This document shows positions 27,139-36,902 of a stretch of DNA of 64,000 nt, one piece after another. Numbering within the stretch: the stretch's first letter is position 1; every line of letters starts with the position of its first letter. Below the pieces are notes generated by a model. The model was not told the origin of the DNA, did not search any database, and saw nothing but the letters and a program-made list of their open reading frames with translations. The position numbers were made by a program, and so were the translations under genes. This stretch comes from Betaproteobacteria bacterium (GTDB taxonomy: Bacteria; Pseudomonadota; Gammaproteobacteria; Burkholderiales; Usitatibacteraceae): the NCBI GenBank assembly GCA_016711875.1, contig JADJSD010000022.1, positions 62,001 through 126,000 of the forward strand. The letters run 5' to 3'.

Positions 27139-27870
27139 TCAGAGTCCCTGGTAGCGCACGCCGTTGTCCGTGCGCAGGTCCGCGCGCAGCTGCGACGTGG
27201 CCACGGAGCGCACGCGCAGGGCGATCTCGCTCGACGGGTCGTTCAGGTCGCCGAAGACGATCGCGCGGTGCCCCGCCGCCGAGCAGGCATCCACGCACGC
27301 GGGCTTTTCTCCCCGGTCGACGCGATGCGCGCAGAGATTGCAGCTCTCGACGCAACCCTTGCCGCGCGGCGTGTCCGTCTTCTGGCCCGTGGTCGGCTCG
27401 TGCACGAAGCTCCTCGCCTTGTAGGGGCAAGCCATCATGCAGTAACGGCAGCCGATGCAGGTGTGACGATCGACCAGCACGATGCCGTCGGCCCGCTTGA
27501 ACGAGGCGCCGGTCGGGCAGACGTCCACGCACGGCGGCTCGGCGCAGTGCTGGCACATGACCGGCGCGGAGCGCACGGCGCCCGTGCGCAGGTCCTTGAG
27601 TTCCACCTTGCGGATCCACTGCGCGTCGGTCGGGCGCGATGCCTTCGGAACACCGTGCTCCGCATTGCAGGCGTCCACGCACGCGGTGCATCCGCTCGCG
27701 CAGCGCGTCGTGTCGACCAGCATGCCCCAGCGCACGGCAGCGCTTGCCTCCTGTCCCGCCTCCCGTGCGGCCGCGAACTCGTAGAGCAGGACGCCGGGGG
27801 CGAGCGCCACGCCGGCGAACGCCGCGGTACGCCCGAGAAACGCGCGCCGGCTCGTATCGATGGGGTTCAT
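27139..27870 (-). CDS. dsrO: DsrO, periplasmic Tat-exported ferredoxin subunit
   Basis: A 243-residue periplasmic iron-sulfur protein. The N-terminus holds a Tat motif (SRRAFLGRTAAFAG) followed by a hydrophobic stretch. Four cluster sets follow: CASGCTACVDAC, CQHCAEPPCVDVCP, CIGCRYCMMACP and CNLC with CVDACS. It passes electrons between DsrJ and DsrP. The ATG at 27870 overlaps the dsrJ stop by four bases; the upstream extension has no signal and is rejected. Confidence 0.94.
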   Translation of the reverse strand: MNPIDTSRRAFLGRTAAFAGVALAPGVLLYEFAAAREAGQEASAAVRWGMLVDTTRCASGCTACVDACNAEHGVPKASRPTDAQWIRKVELKDLRTGAVRSAPVMCQHCAEPPCVDVCPTGASFKRADGIVLVDRHTCIGCRYCMMACPYKARSFVHEPTTGQKTDTPRGKGCVESCNLCAHRVDRGEKPACVDACSAAGHRAIVFGDLNDPSSEIALRVRSVATSQLRADLRTDNGVRYQGL

Positions 27871-28241
27871 GGCGATCTTGCCTGCCGGCCCGCCTGCGCC
27901 GCGCGGGTGCGGCTCGCGTGGCATTCGAAGCAGTCGAGCTTCACGGCCGCATAGGCGTGGCACCCCTGGCAGAAATGCGAGGGCGAGCCGAGCACGGCGC
28001 CGTCCTTCGCGTTGGCGTGGCATTCGACGCATCCGGCGAGGCTGTGGCGGGCGCCGCGAATGCCGCGATGAACCGTCTCGTCACGCTGGTGCCTCAGGAA
28101 GTCCATGTGGCTGCGGCGCATCGTGGCGGCGTCCTCGACGCACTTCTCGCCCCGGGGCGCGTCGAGCACCGGCGCGCGCGATCCCGCCCACGCCGCACCG
28201 GCCAGGGCGAGCGCCAGCAGGCCCGCGGCCATCACGCGCAC
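27867..28241 (-). CDS. dsrJ: DsrJ, periplasmic triheme cytochrome c
   Basis: A 124-residue triheme cytochrome with an uncleaved-type signal (AAGLLALALAGAAWAG) and three heme motifs, CVECH, CQGCH and CFECH. A cysteine at position 34 (GEKCVEDA), before the first heme, is a candidate for the unusual His/Cys heme ligand of DsrJ. GTG 28241 is preferred because GGGAGG lies 4 bases before it; ATG 28232 and an upstream TTG at 28280, overlapping dsrL, are alternatives. It is the periplasmic redox end of DsrMKJOP. Confidence 0.92.
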   Translation of the reverse strand: MRVMAAGLLALALAGAAWAGSRAPVLDAPRGEKCVEDAATMRRSHMDFLRHQRDETVHRGIRGARHSLAGCVECHANAKDGAVLGSPSHFCQGCHAYAAVKLDCFECHASRTRAAQAGRQARSP

Positions 28242-28269
28242 GCGCCCTCCCGGGGTGCGGGCTTCAGGC

Positions 28270-30228
28270 TCACTCGCCAAGCCCCATCTGGATGTAGCCC
28301 GTCGGGCACACGTCGCTGCAGATGTGGCAACCGATGCACTTGTTGTAGTCGGTGTCCACGTATCGGCCCGTCGTCGACTTCGACTTCGGCACCTTGAAGA
28401 CGGCCGTCTGCGGGCAGTAGACGACGCAGTTGTCGCACTCGAAGCACAGGCCGCAGCTCATGCAGCGCCTGGCCTCCTCGACCGCCTGGGCCTCGAGCAG
28501 GGGCTGCAGTCGCTCCTCGAAGTTGCCGAGGGCGCTCTCCCTGCTCAGCGTGATCACGTTGCGCTTCACCCGCGGCGTGTAGCCGAAGTGGCCCAGGAAG
28601 AGCTCCTCGTGCTTGATCACGTAGCGCTCGGAGCGGTTGTCGTAGTTGTGCACCGCCGCGCTCGAGGCATCCGTGCCGTGCATGGGCCCGGCCGCCTGGG
28701 TGATCGTGAGACCCTTCTCGATCATCTTGCGCATCAGGTCGAACTGGTGGGCGTCGATCTTGGGCCGTTTCTCGGGCTCCTCGCCGCCCAGGTACCGGTC
28801 GATCCCGTCCGCCGCGATCGAGCCATGGCCGATGGCCGTGGTAAGCAGGTGGGGCCGCAGGACGTCGCCGCCGGCGAAGACGCCCGGCTTGCCGGGCACC
28901 TGGTAGTTGCGGTCGGTCGCGACCATGCCCTTGCCCGAGTCGAACTCCTCGAGGCCCGCGAAGTCCACGGCCTGGCCCACGGCCGAGACGATCAGGTCGG
29001 CCGGGATGTCCTCCTCGGTGCCGGGCTTCATCTCGATCTGCAGCTTGCCGCCGGCGAACTTCGCCTGGCAGTGCGCCACGCGCAGCGCCGTGGCGCGGCC
29101 GTCGGGGCCGCGCACGATGCCCACCGGGGCCAGCCCGCCGCGAATGGCGATTCCCTCGGCGAGCGCCTGCTCGATCTCGTGCTTGTTGGCCTGCATGGTG
29201 TCGATCGCGAAGATCGAGGTGAGCGTGACCTCCGCGCCCTGCGCCACCGAGACCTTGGCGACATCGTGGGCCATGTGCCCGGCGATCGCGCGCTCCATGT
29301 CGGTGGGCTTGGCGTGCTCGATGTGGCCCAGGCGGCGAGCGACGGTGGCCACGTCGATCGACGTGTCGCCGCCGCCGACCACCACGACGCGCTTGCCGAC
29401 GTGGCGCAGGCGTCCATCGTTGAAAGCGCGCAGGAAGGAGGTGGCCGTCACCACGTTGGGCGCCTCGGCGTCCGGCGCCGGAAGCGCGCGGCCCGATTGC
29501 GCGCCCATGCCCAGGAAGACGGCCTGATAGTCGCGCCGGAGATCCTCCATCGTGACATCGGTGCCAATGCGGCACTTGAGTCTCGCCTCGACCCCCAGGT
29601 CGAGGATGCGCTGGATCTCCGCGTCGAGCACCTCGCGCGGCGTGCGGAAGCCCGGGATGCCGTAGCGCATCATGCCGCCCAGGTGCTCGTGCTCGTCGAA
29701 GATCGTGACGCTGTGTCCCTTGAGCGCCAGATGGTAGGCGCACGACAGGCCCGCGGGGCCCCCGCCGATCACCGCGACCTTCTTGCCCGTGGAAACCTCG
29801 GGGCGCTTGAAGGCGAGCCCCTTCGCGATGGCGTACTCGCCCAGGAAATGCTCGACGGAATTGATGCCGACGTGGTCCTCGACCTCGTTGCGGTTGCAGC
29901 CGGTCTCGCACGGTGCGGGGCACACGCGGCCCATCACCGAGGGGAAGGGGTTCGCCTCCGTGAGGCGACGCCAGGCGTATTCCTGCCACGGGACGCCCTG
30001 CGGAGGCTTCTCGGTGCCGCGCGCGATCTGCAGCCACCCTCGGATGTCCTCGCCGGACGGGCAGCTGCCCTGGCACGGCGGCGTGGACTGGATGTAAGTC
30101 GGGCACTTGTGCGTGTACGAGGCCTGGAAGATCACTTCGCGCCATTCCGGCGGGCTCGCATCGCCGTCCGCATAGCGACGGAAAGTGAGCTTGGTGCTGG
30201 AATCGCTGTCGGCAGGTCGGGTGGACAA
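28270..30228 (-). CDS. dsrL: DsrL, NAD(P)H-linked Fe-S flavoprotein
   Basis: A 652-residue oxidoreductase of the glutamate synthase small-subunit type, needed for oxidative Dsr function. Order: N-terminal cysteine cluster region (CPTYIQSTPPCQGSCPSG), FAD site (VIGGGPAGLSCAYHLA), NAD(P) site (VVVGGGDTSIDVA), then a C-terminal ferredoxin part (CMSCGLCFECDNC and CIGCHICSDVCP). DsrL takes electrons from DsrAB to NAD+. The start is TTG 30228, with CGGAGG 6 bases before it; the same frame is open far upstream into dsrK, so the start rests on this site and on family length. Confidence 0.93.
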   Translation of the reverse strand: MSTRPADSDSSTKLTFRRYADGDASPPEWREVIFQASYTHKCPTYIQSTPPCQGSCPSGEDIRGWLQIARGTEKPPQGVPWQEYAWRRLTEANPFPSVMGRVCPAPCETGCNRNEVEDHVGINSVEHFLGEYAIAKGLAFKRPEVSTGKKVAVIGGGPAGLSCAYHLALKGHSVTIFDEHEHLGGMMRYGIPGFRTPREVLDAEIQRILDLGVEARLKCRIGTDVTMEDLRRDYQAVFLGMGAQSGRALPAPDAEAPNVVTATSFLRAFNDGRLRHVGKRVVVVGGGDTSIDVATVARRLGHIEHAKPTDMERAIAGHMAHDVAKVSVAQGAEVTLTSIFAIDTMQANKHEIEQALAEGIAIRGGLAPVGIVRGPDGRATALRVAHCQAKFAGGKLQIEMKPGTEEDIPADLIVSAVGQAVDFAGLEEFDSGKGMVATDRNYQVPGKPGVFAGGDVLRPHLLTTAIGHGSIAADGIDRYLGGEEPEKRPKIDAHQFDLMRKMIEKGLTITQAAGPMHGTDASSAAVHNYDNRSERYVIKHEELFLGHFGYTPRVKRNVITLSRESALGNFEERLQPLLEAQAVEEARRCMSCGLCFECDNCVVYCPQTAVFKVPKSKSTTGRYVDTDYNKCIGCHICSDVCPTGYIQMGLGE

Positions 30229-30260
30229 GGGGTGCCTCCGGGTATGGGGTGATTGCGCGG

Positions 30261-31786
<1,526 letters not shown>

Positions 31787-31787
<1 letters not shown>

Positions 31788-32527
31788 TACGGCTTGCGGT
31801 CCGATTCCAGCCGCGCCGCCCAGGGCGCGAGATGCCGCCGCTCCCTCGGGTCGTCGGCCTGGTTTCGCGAGGGGCTGAAGAAGAGGCCGGGCGCGTGCAG
31901 GAGCTTCGAGAACGGAAACACGAGCATCAGCGCGGCGACGAGAGCGAGATGCGCGTAGAGGAGCGCATCGGAGGGCAGCGGCTGCGGGTCCAGGGCCAGC
32001 AGTCCCAGGAAGAAGGACTTCACGGCCACCACGTCCGTCCCCGCCAGGTACTTCATGGCGAGGCCCGTTCCGGCGATCGCGAGGAGCAGGGCGAGCATCA
32101 GGTGGTCCGAGGGCGTCGAGATGTAGCGCACGCGGTCAACGAGGAAGCGGCGAGCCCACAGCCCCGCGAGCCCGCCCGCCATCGCGAAGCCGGCCAGGAT
32201 GCCGAAGGGCTGCACGAAGGCGAGGAAGGCCGGCACCGGATCGACGAAGTAGCGCAGGTGGCGAAGCAGCACGAGCGCGAGCGCCGCGTGGAAGACCCAG
32301 CCGAAAAGCCACGTCCACAAGCTCGCCTTGAACAGGCTTTCGAAGAGAGCCACTTCCCGCACCAGGCGCCAGGCCACCCCGCCACGCGTCACCGGCGCGG
32401 GCGTGGTGGGGATCTTCAGGGGCGCGGGCGTTCCGGCGTACAGCCGGATGCGCAGCGCGAGGCCGACGACCAGCACCGCGGTGGCCGCATAGAAAAGCGC
32501 GGCGAAGAGGACGGAGGCCGCCGCCAT
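31787..32527 (-). CDS. dsrM: DsrM, NarI-like heme b membrane subunit
   Basis: A 246-residue membrane protein with five to six helices and histidines in helices for heme b, related to NarI. It pairs with DsrK and moves electrons to or from quinone. Its last base overlaps the dsrK start. It begins 22 bases after dsrC. Confidence 0.93.
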
Positions 32528-32549
32528 GCCCGCTTCCGGCTCGCCGGGG

Positions 32550-32882
32550 CTACACGCAGCCCGTGGGCTTGGGCAAGCCGGCGATCTTGCACGCCTGCTT
32601 GGCCGGGCCGTAGGGAAAGAGCTCGTACAGGTACGAATTGCTGCCCTTCTCGGGCCCGAGCTTCTTGCCGATCGCCTTGGTGAGCACGCGCACCGCCGGG
32701 GCGATCTGGTACTCGTTGTAGTACTCGCGCAGGAAGTTCACCACCTCCCAGTGGTTCTGGGTCATGTCGATCTTCTCCTCGACCGCGATGGCCGCGGCCA
32801 CGTCCTCGTTCCATTCCCCGAGGTTGGTGAGATATCCCTCCTCGTCGGTCTCGTACGTCTTGCCGTTCACTTCGATGCCCAT
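32550..32882 (-). CDS. dsrC: DsrC, sulfur-carrier protein with two C-terminal cysteines
   Basis: A 110-residue DsrC. The flexible C-terminal arm is complete, with C98 (KQACKIAGLP) and penultimate C109 (GCV), so it can form the trisulfide substrate exchanged between DsrEFH, DsrAB and DsrK. An in-frame extension upstream is rejected since the family starts at MGIEVNGK. It is cotranscribed with dsrH upstream (34-base gap) and dsrM downstream. Confidence 0.97.
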   Translation of the reverse strand: MGIEVNGKTYETDEEGYLTNLGEWNEDVAAAIAVEEKIDMTQNHWEVVNFLREYYNEYQIAPAVRVLTKAIGKKLGPEKGSNSYLYELFPYGPAKQACKIAGLPKPTGCV

Positions 32883-32916
32883 GGTCTCTCCTTCGGTTGT
32901 TCGTGGGGGCGGCCGA

Positions 32917-33210
32917 CTACAGCCAGGACTGCACGCGCGGCTGCGCGGCGACGAGGTCGACGAAGCCGCGATAGTCGACGGCCGTGATGCCCTCGGCCAG
33001 CTGGCCGGCGAGGCCCCGCGCCTGCAGGTCCGGCGAGAGCACGTACAGCGACACGCCGGCCGGCAATGCCGCGAGCGTCGCCGCCGAGCCCCGGGTCGCC
33101 GCGACGACGGCATCCTCGATGAGGAGCACGGCATGCCCGGCGCGGGCGTGCGCGAGGCAGGCCGCCAGCGTGCTGCGTTCATGGGGCGATTTGTTCACGA
33201 TGTGAAGCAA
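32917..33210 (-). CDS. dsrH: DsrH/TusB-type sulfur-relay subunit
   Basis: A 97-residue DsrH (MLHIVNKSPHERSTLAACL). With DsrE and DsrF it forms the hexameric sulfurtransferase that passes sulfane sulfur from TusA to DsrC. Its presence marks the oxidative dsr type. Confidence 0.94.
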   Translation of the reverse strand: MLHIVNKSPHERSTLAACLAHARAGHAVLLIEDAVVAATRGSAATLAALPAGVSLYVLSPDLQARGLAGQLAEGITAVDYRGFVDLVAAQPRVQSWL

Positions 33211-33248
33211 GGCATCCTCCGTTCGGGGCGCGCGCGGTGGCGGCGCCG

Positions 33249-33620
33249 TCAGAATCCGATCACCACGTCCTGCTCGTCCATCAGGGCGGCCATCTCCTCG
33301 CGCCCGAGGACCTTCACGTCGACCAGCAGGTCGGCCTCGGCGACGCCCCGCGCCTCGAGCGACTCGCGCTCGACGTAGAGCTTCTCGATGTCATAGCCCT
33401 CCAGCGCACGGTAGGTCGGCGAGAAATTCTTCATGCCGGCCGCCTTCGTGTCCTGCCCCCGCAGCAGCTGGTAGACGCCGTCATCGATGAAGGCGAGGCT
33501 CACGTCCTGGTCGAATGCCGCGCTGATGAGCACGACTTCCAGTCCCTCGAGGGCATACACGGAGCCGTAGGGAGCCTTGCGGTTCACGAACATGAATCTC
33601 TTGCTGACGCCTTCGCTCAC
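33249..33620 (-). CDS. dsrF: DsrF/TusC-type sulfur-relay subunit
   Basis: A 123-residue DsrF beginning at MSEGVSKRFMFVNRKAPYGS. It lacks an active cysteine at the DsrE position, as usual, and serves structurally in the DsrEFH hexamer. It follows dsrE by 9 bases. Confidence 0.93.
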   Translation of the reverse strand: MSEGVSKRFMFVNRKAPYGSVYALEGLEVVLISAAFDQDVSLAFIDDGVYQLLRGQDTKAAGMKNFSPTYRALEGYDIEKLYVERESLEARGVAEADLLVDVKVLGREEMAALMDEQDVVIGF

Positions 33621-33629
33621 GGGTGCCCC

Positions 33630-33989
33630 TCAGTCGCCGAAAACCACGAGCCGGTCGGCCTGGATCGCCGACTCCACCAGTTGTCCCAACCCGGAGATGC
33701 GGAAACCCTTCGCGAGGTTCTCCTCGACGATCCCGCGGCGAAGCGCGGCGGCGACGCACACCACCAGGTCGACGCCGTGCTGCTCCGCCAGGGCGGTCCA
33801 CCGGTTCACGATATGGCGATCGTCCTGCGGCGGGTCGGTGAGCTTCGTCGCGTTGTTCACGCCGTCGTGGTAGAAGAAGACGCGCTGGACCTCGTGCCCC
33901 GCGGCGATCGCGGCCTGGCAGAACTGCCATGCCGAATCGCTCGACTGCCGCTGGTAAGGTCCCTCGTTCACGAGGATGCCGAATTTCAT
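33630..33989 (-). CDS. dsrE: DsrE, catalytic sulfurtransferase subunit
   Basis: A 119-residue DsrE. The conserved active-site cysteine is C78 in DLVVCVAAALRRGI, the same position as the persulfide-forming residue in Allochromatium. It accepts sulfur from TusA and passes it to DsrC. It begins 19 bases after dsrB. Confidence 0.95.
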   Translation of the reverse strand: MKFGILVNEGPYQRQSSDSAWQFCQAAIAAGHEVQRVFFYHDGVNNATKLTDPPQDDRHIVNRWTALAEQHGVDLVVCVAAALRRGIVEENLAKGFRISGLGQLVESAIQADRLVVFGD

Positions 33990-34008
33990 CGCGGTCGTGC
34001 CCCCGGCA

Positions 34009-35091
34009 TCAGAACCGGATGTGCGCCGAGGCGTTGAGGCTCGCCCGGGAACCGCGCCAGTCGTCGATCAGGTACTTCGTGAAGGGCAGCCCCGTCCTCT
34101 CGAAGAAGCGCGGCCAGCCGATGCGATCCACCCAGTCCGACAGGCGCTCCCAGGGTCGCGCATCCTCCTTGTAGGTATAGAGGATCTTCTTCACGATCTC
34201 CGACACCTCCGGCCATCGCGGCGGGTTGTTGGGAATGCCCGAGGCCACCATCTTCATGAAGGTGGGCTTGCCGCGCGCGTTCGAGTTCTTCCCGCCCACC
34301 CAGATCGCGAACTTGGAATTGTCCGGGTCGTTGATCTGCATCGGCGGGCACGGGGGGTAGCAGGCGCCGCAGCAGATGCACTTCTTCTCGTCCACCTCGA
34401 GCGAGGGCTTGCCGTTCACGAGCGCCGGGCGGATGGCCGCCACCGGGCACCGGGCCACGACGGCCGGGCGCTCGCAGACGTTGGCCACGAGGTCGTGGTT
34501 GATCTTCGGCGGCTTGGTGTGCTGGATGATGATCGCGATGTCGGCCTGTCCGCCGCAGTTGATCTCGCAGCACGACGTGGACAGGTGGACACGGTTGGGC
34601 ATGTCCTCGCGGATGAACTCGTGGTAGAGCTCGTCCATCAGCGCCTTCACCGCGCCCGAGGCGTCGGTGCCGGGAATGTCGCAGTGGAGCCAGCCCTGCG
34701 TGTGCGCGATCATCGACACGGAGTTGCCCGTGCCGCCGACGGGAAAGCCCGCCTTCGTCAGGGCCTCGATGAGCGGCGCGACCTTGCTCTCCTCGCCCAC
34801 CATGAACTCGATGTTCGAGCGGATCGTGAAGCGCACGTGCCCCTCGGCGAAGCGGTCGGCGATGTCGCAAAGCGTGCGGATGGTGTGCACGTCCATCTGG
34901 CGCTGGGTGCCGGCGCGCACGCTCCAGACCTCTTCGCCCGAATGCGAGACGTGGTGCAGCACGCCGGGACGCGGACGGTCGTGGTACTTCCAGTTGCCGT
35001 AGTTGCGCTTGAGGACCGGGTGCAGGAACGGCGTGTTGTCGGGGACGCCGCTTTCGATCGCGCGACGGGGCGTTGCGGTGGCAGTGGCCAT
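34009..35091 (-). CDS. dsrB: Reverse dissimilatory sulfite reductase beta subunit (DsrB)
   Basis: A 360-residue siroheme sulfite reductase subunit. The siroheme/cluster ligands are in HLSTSCCEINCGGQADIAI and the later RPAVVARCPVAA, and an inserted ferredoxin domain has CICCGACYPPCP. DsrA2B2 oxidises DsrC-bound sulfur to sulfite in this organism type. It starts 30 bases after dsrA. Confidence 0.97.
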   Translation of the reverse strand: MATATATPRRAIESGVPDNTPFLHPVLKRNYGNWKYHDRPRPGVLHHVSHSGEEVWSVRAGTQRQMDVHTIRTLCDIADRFAEGHVRFTIRSNIEFMVGEESKVAPLIEALTKAGFPVGGTGNSVSMIAHTQGWLHCDIPGTDASGAVKALMDELYHEFIREDMPNRVHLSTSCCEINCGGQADIAIIIQHTKPPKINHDLVANVCERPAVVARCPVAAIRPALVNGKPSLEVDEKKCICCGACYPPCPPMQINDPDNSKFAIWVGGKNSNARGKPTFMKMVASGIPNNPPRWPEVSEIVKKILYTYKEDARPWERLSDWVDRIGWPRFFERTGLPFTKYLIDDWRGSRASLNASAHIRF

Positions 35092-35121
35092 GGTCGGGTT
35101 CTCTCCTCGGGGGACGGTGGC

Positions 35122-36420
35122 TCAGGCCGCCTGCGACTTCTTGGCGTTGATCCGGGCCACTTCCTCGTCCCAGCCGTCGGTTCGCACGTAGGGGTTGGTG
35201 CGCGGGGTCGCGACCATGTTCGCGTCGATCTCCAGCTCGACGCCCTCGAGGAAGTTCACCAGGCCGATGCGCTCGATGGTCTCGCCGATGCGCTCGTGCT
35301 CGAGCGCGTTCTCGGCGAAGAAATCGACGATGCGCTTGGCCAGGTCGACCAGCTTCTCGCGATCCTCGTCCGTCGCGAGCTTCATGAAGGGCACGACCAC
35401 CGTGCCCATGAGGTCGCCGATCTTGAGGGTGCGCTTGCCCCCCACGAGGATGGTCGCCCCCTTGTCGGCGCCGGGCGCCAGCCCGCCGGTGATGACGTTG
35501 ATGCAGTGCATGCAACGCACGCAGTCGCGATTCTCGATCTCGAGCGCGTGTTCGTCGGAGACCTTGACCATCGAGACCGAGGGGCCGGCCTTGGCTTCCG
35601 CCGCCTTCACCAATCGGATCGCCTTGGTCGGGCAGCGGTTCACGACGTCGTTCACCAGGTCGTTCAGGCCGTGCGCGGCGAAGTACTTGCGCGCAAGCGC
35701 CTCGTCGGTGCGGATGTTGTCGCGCCAGGTGCCGATGACCGCCATGTCCGAACGCTGGATCGCGTTCATGCAGTCGTTCGGGCAACCGGAGAACTTGAAC
35801 TTGAATTTGTACGGCAGCGACGGGCGGTGGATGTCGTCCAGGAAGCTGTTGATCACGGTGCGGTGCGTCTTCCCCTCGTCGTAGCAGGACTGCTCGCACC
35901 GCGAGGCACCCACGCACGACATGGAGGTGCGAACCGCGGGGCCGGCGCCGCCCAGGTCGAAGCCCAGTTCGTTGATCTCGTCGAAGGCGGCCTGGACGTT
36001 CTCCGAGCGCACGCCCTGGAACATGATGTCGCCGCTCTGGCCGTGGAACGCGATGAGGCCGGAGCCGTGGCGCTCCCAGCTGTCGCAGAGCTTGCGCAGG
36101 ACGTCGGTGGAGTAGTGCATGCCCGCGGGCGGCATCACCCGCAGCGTGTGGAACTCCGCCGCATCGGGAAACTGGGGCTTGCCATCGGCGTCCTTGAGCT
36201 CCGTGAACCGCGGGATGATGCCGCCGCCGTAGCCGAACACGCTCACCGTGCCCCCCTTCCAGTACCCCTTGCGGGTCCGGTAGGAGGTCTCGAGTTGCCC
36301 GAGCAGGTCGACCACCATCGGGTTCTCGCCGGCCAGGCGCTTCAGGCCCGTGACGAAGCTGGGCCAGGGGCCGCTCTCGAGCTCGTCGAGCATCGGCGTG
36401 GGGTGCATTGACTTGTCCAT
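35122..36420 (-). CDS. dsrA: Reverse dissimilatory sulfite reductase alpha subunit (DsrA)
   Basis: A 432-residue DsrA, first gene of the dsr operon. Siroheme-cluster cysteines occur in SCVGASRCEQSC and SGCPNDCMNA, and the ferredoxin insert has CVRCMHC. Neighbours dsrEFH, dsrL and soe genes show the oxidative direction. Upstream lies a tandem operator and a -10-like TAGCAT on the minus strand. Confidence 0.97.
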   Translation of the reverse strand: MDKSMHPTPMLDELESGPWPSFVTGLKRLAGENPMVVDLLGQLETSYRTRKGYWKGGTVSVFGYGGGIIPRFTELKDADGKPQFPDAAEFHTLRVMPPAGMHYSTDVLRKLCDSWERHGSGLIAFHGQSGDIMFQGVRSENVQAAFDEINELGFDLGGAGPAVRTSMSCVGASRCEQSCYDEGKTHRTVINSFLDDIHRPSLPYKFKFKFSGCPNDCMNAIQRSDMAVIGTWRDNIRTDEALARKYFAAHGLNDLVNDVVNRCPTKAIRLVKAAEAKAGPSVSMVKVSDEHALEIENRDCVRCMHCINVITGGLAPGADKGATILVGGKRTLKIGDLMGTVVVPFMKLATDEDREKLVDLAKRIVDFFAENALEHERIGETIERIGLVNFLEGVELEIDANMVATPRTNPYVRTDGWDEEVARINAKKSQAA

Positions 36421-36491
36421 GTCGCTCCTTCCGATCGCGGGCCCGGGGCCGCTTGGCTGGGCGGGGCGGTCCGCACCCCGACGGTGGACCG

Positions 36492-36562
36492 ATGCTACGG
36501 ACGCCCATCCGTCATCGCCATCCTCTCGACGGGTATGGCAGGACTACCCGAAAGGGGTATGG
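36492..36562. promoter_or_regulatory. Tandem palindrome operator, site 2, and dsrA promoter
   Basis: The clear palindrome is TACCCGAAAGGGGTA at 36545-36559; a weaker one, CCATCC..GGGTATGG, spans 36518-36538. Centres are 24 bases apart. On the minus strand TAGCAT at 36492-36497 fits a -10 for dsrA and puts the nearer repeat at about -42 and the farther at about -66. The same element could serve the divergent five-gene unit starting at 36681. Confidence 0.68.
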
Positions 36563-36680
36563 CCGTCGTCCACGCGGGGGGATGGACGCCGGGAGCCGGG
36601 AGGTCGACACTCGCCGTGCGCCGCTTCGACCCGGTCAGGGTCGGCAAGACCGCCGGCAACTTCCACAGGTCCCGCAAGCC

Positions 36681-36902
36681 ATGCCCCGACTCGAACCCGT
36701 CGCGAAATTCACCGTCCCGCTGGGAGGCCAGGAAATCGAGCTGCAGGGCGTCGCCTTCGAGACGGGCGGTCCGGAGTTCCTCCGGATCAGGATCCGCGAG
36801 GCGAAGCGCTTCACCGTCTTCGACATCGACGCCGCCACCGCGAGCGAATGGGCGGACGCGATGGCAGCCTGGTCGGCGGCCCGGGCGGGGAACCCGCCTT
36901 GA
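36681..36902 (+). CDS. Small protein, unknown function
   Basis: A 73-residue protein (MPRLEPVAKFTVPLGGQEI) with a beta-rich first half and a short acidic helix near the end; no cysteine, signal or membrane helix. I cannot name a family. It opens the unit divergent from dsrA and its stop overlaps the TTG start of the Cas6-like gene, so the two are translationally coupled and probably act together. Confidence 0.65.
   Translation: MPRLEPVAKFTVPLGGQEIELQGVAFETGGPEFLRIRIREAKRFTVFDIDAATASEWADAMAAWSAARAGNPP

Noticed and set aside
28105..30252. 715-residue plus-strand open frame opposite dsrJ-dsrL
   Set aside because: Antisense to well-recognised dsr genes; the composition is a shadow of their codons and there is no recognisable fold.
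33481..33930. 149-residue minus-strand frame overlapping dsrE and dsrF
   Set aside because: Shifted frame of two genes with conserved DsrE/DsrF sequence; no domain of its own.
33986..36508. 840-residue minus-strand frame overlapping dsrA and dsrB
   Set aside because: Out of frame with DsrA/DsrB, which carry all their cofactor motifs; Arg-rich shadow translation.
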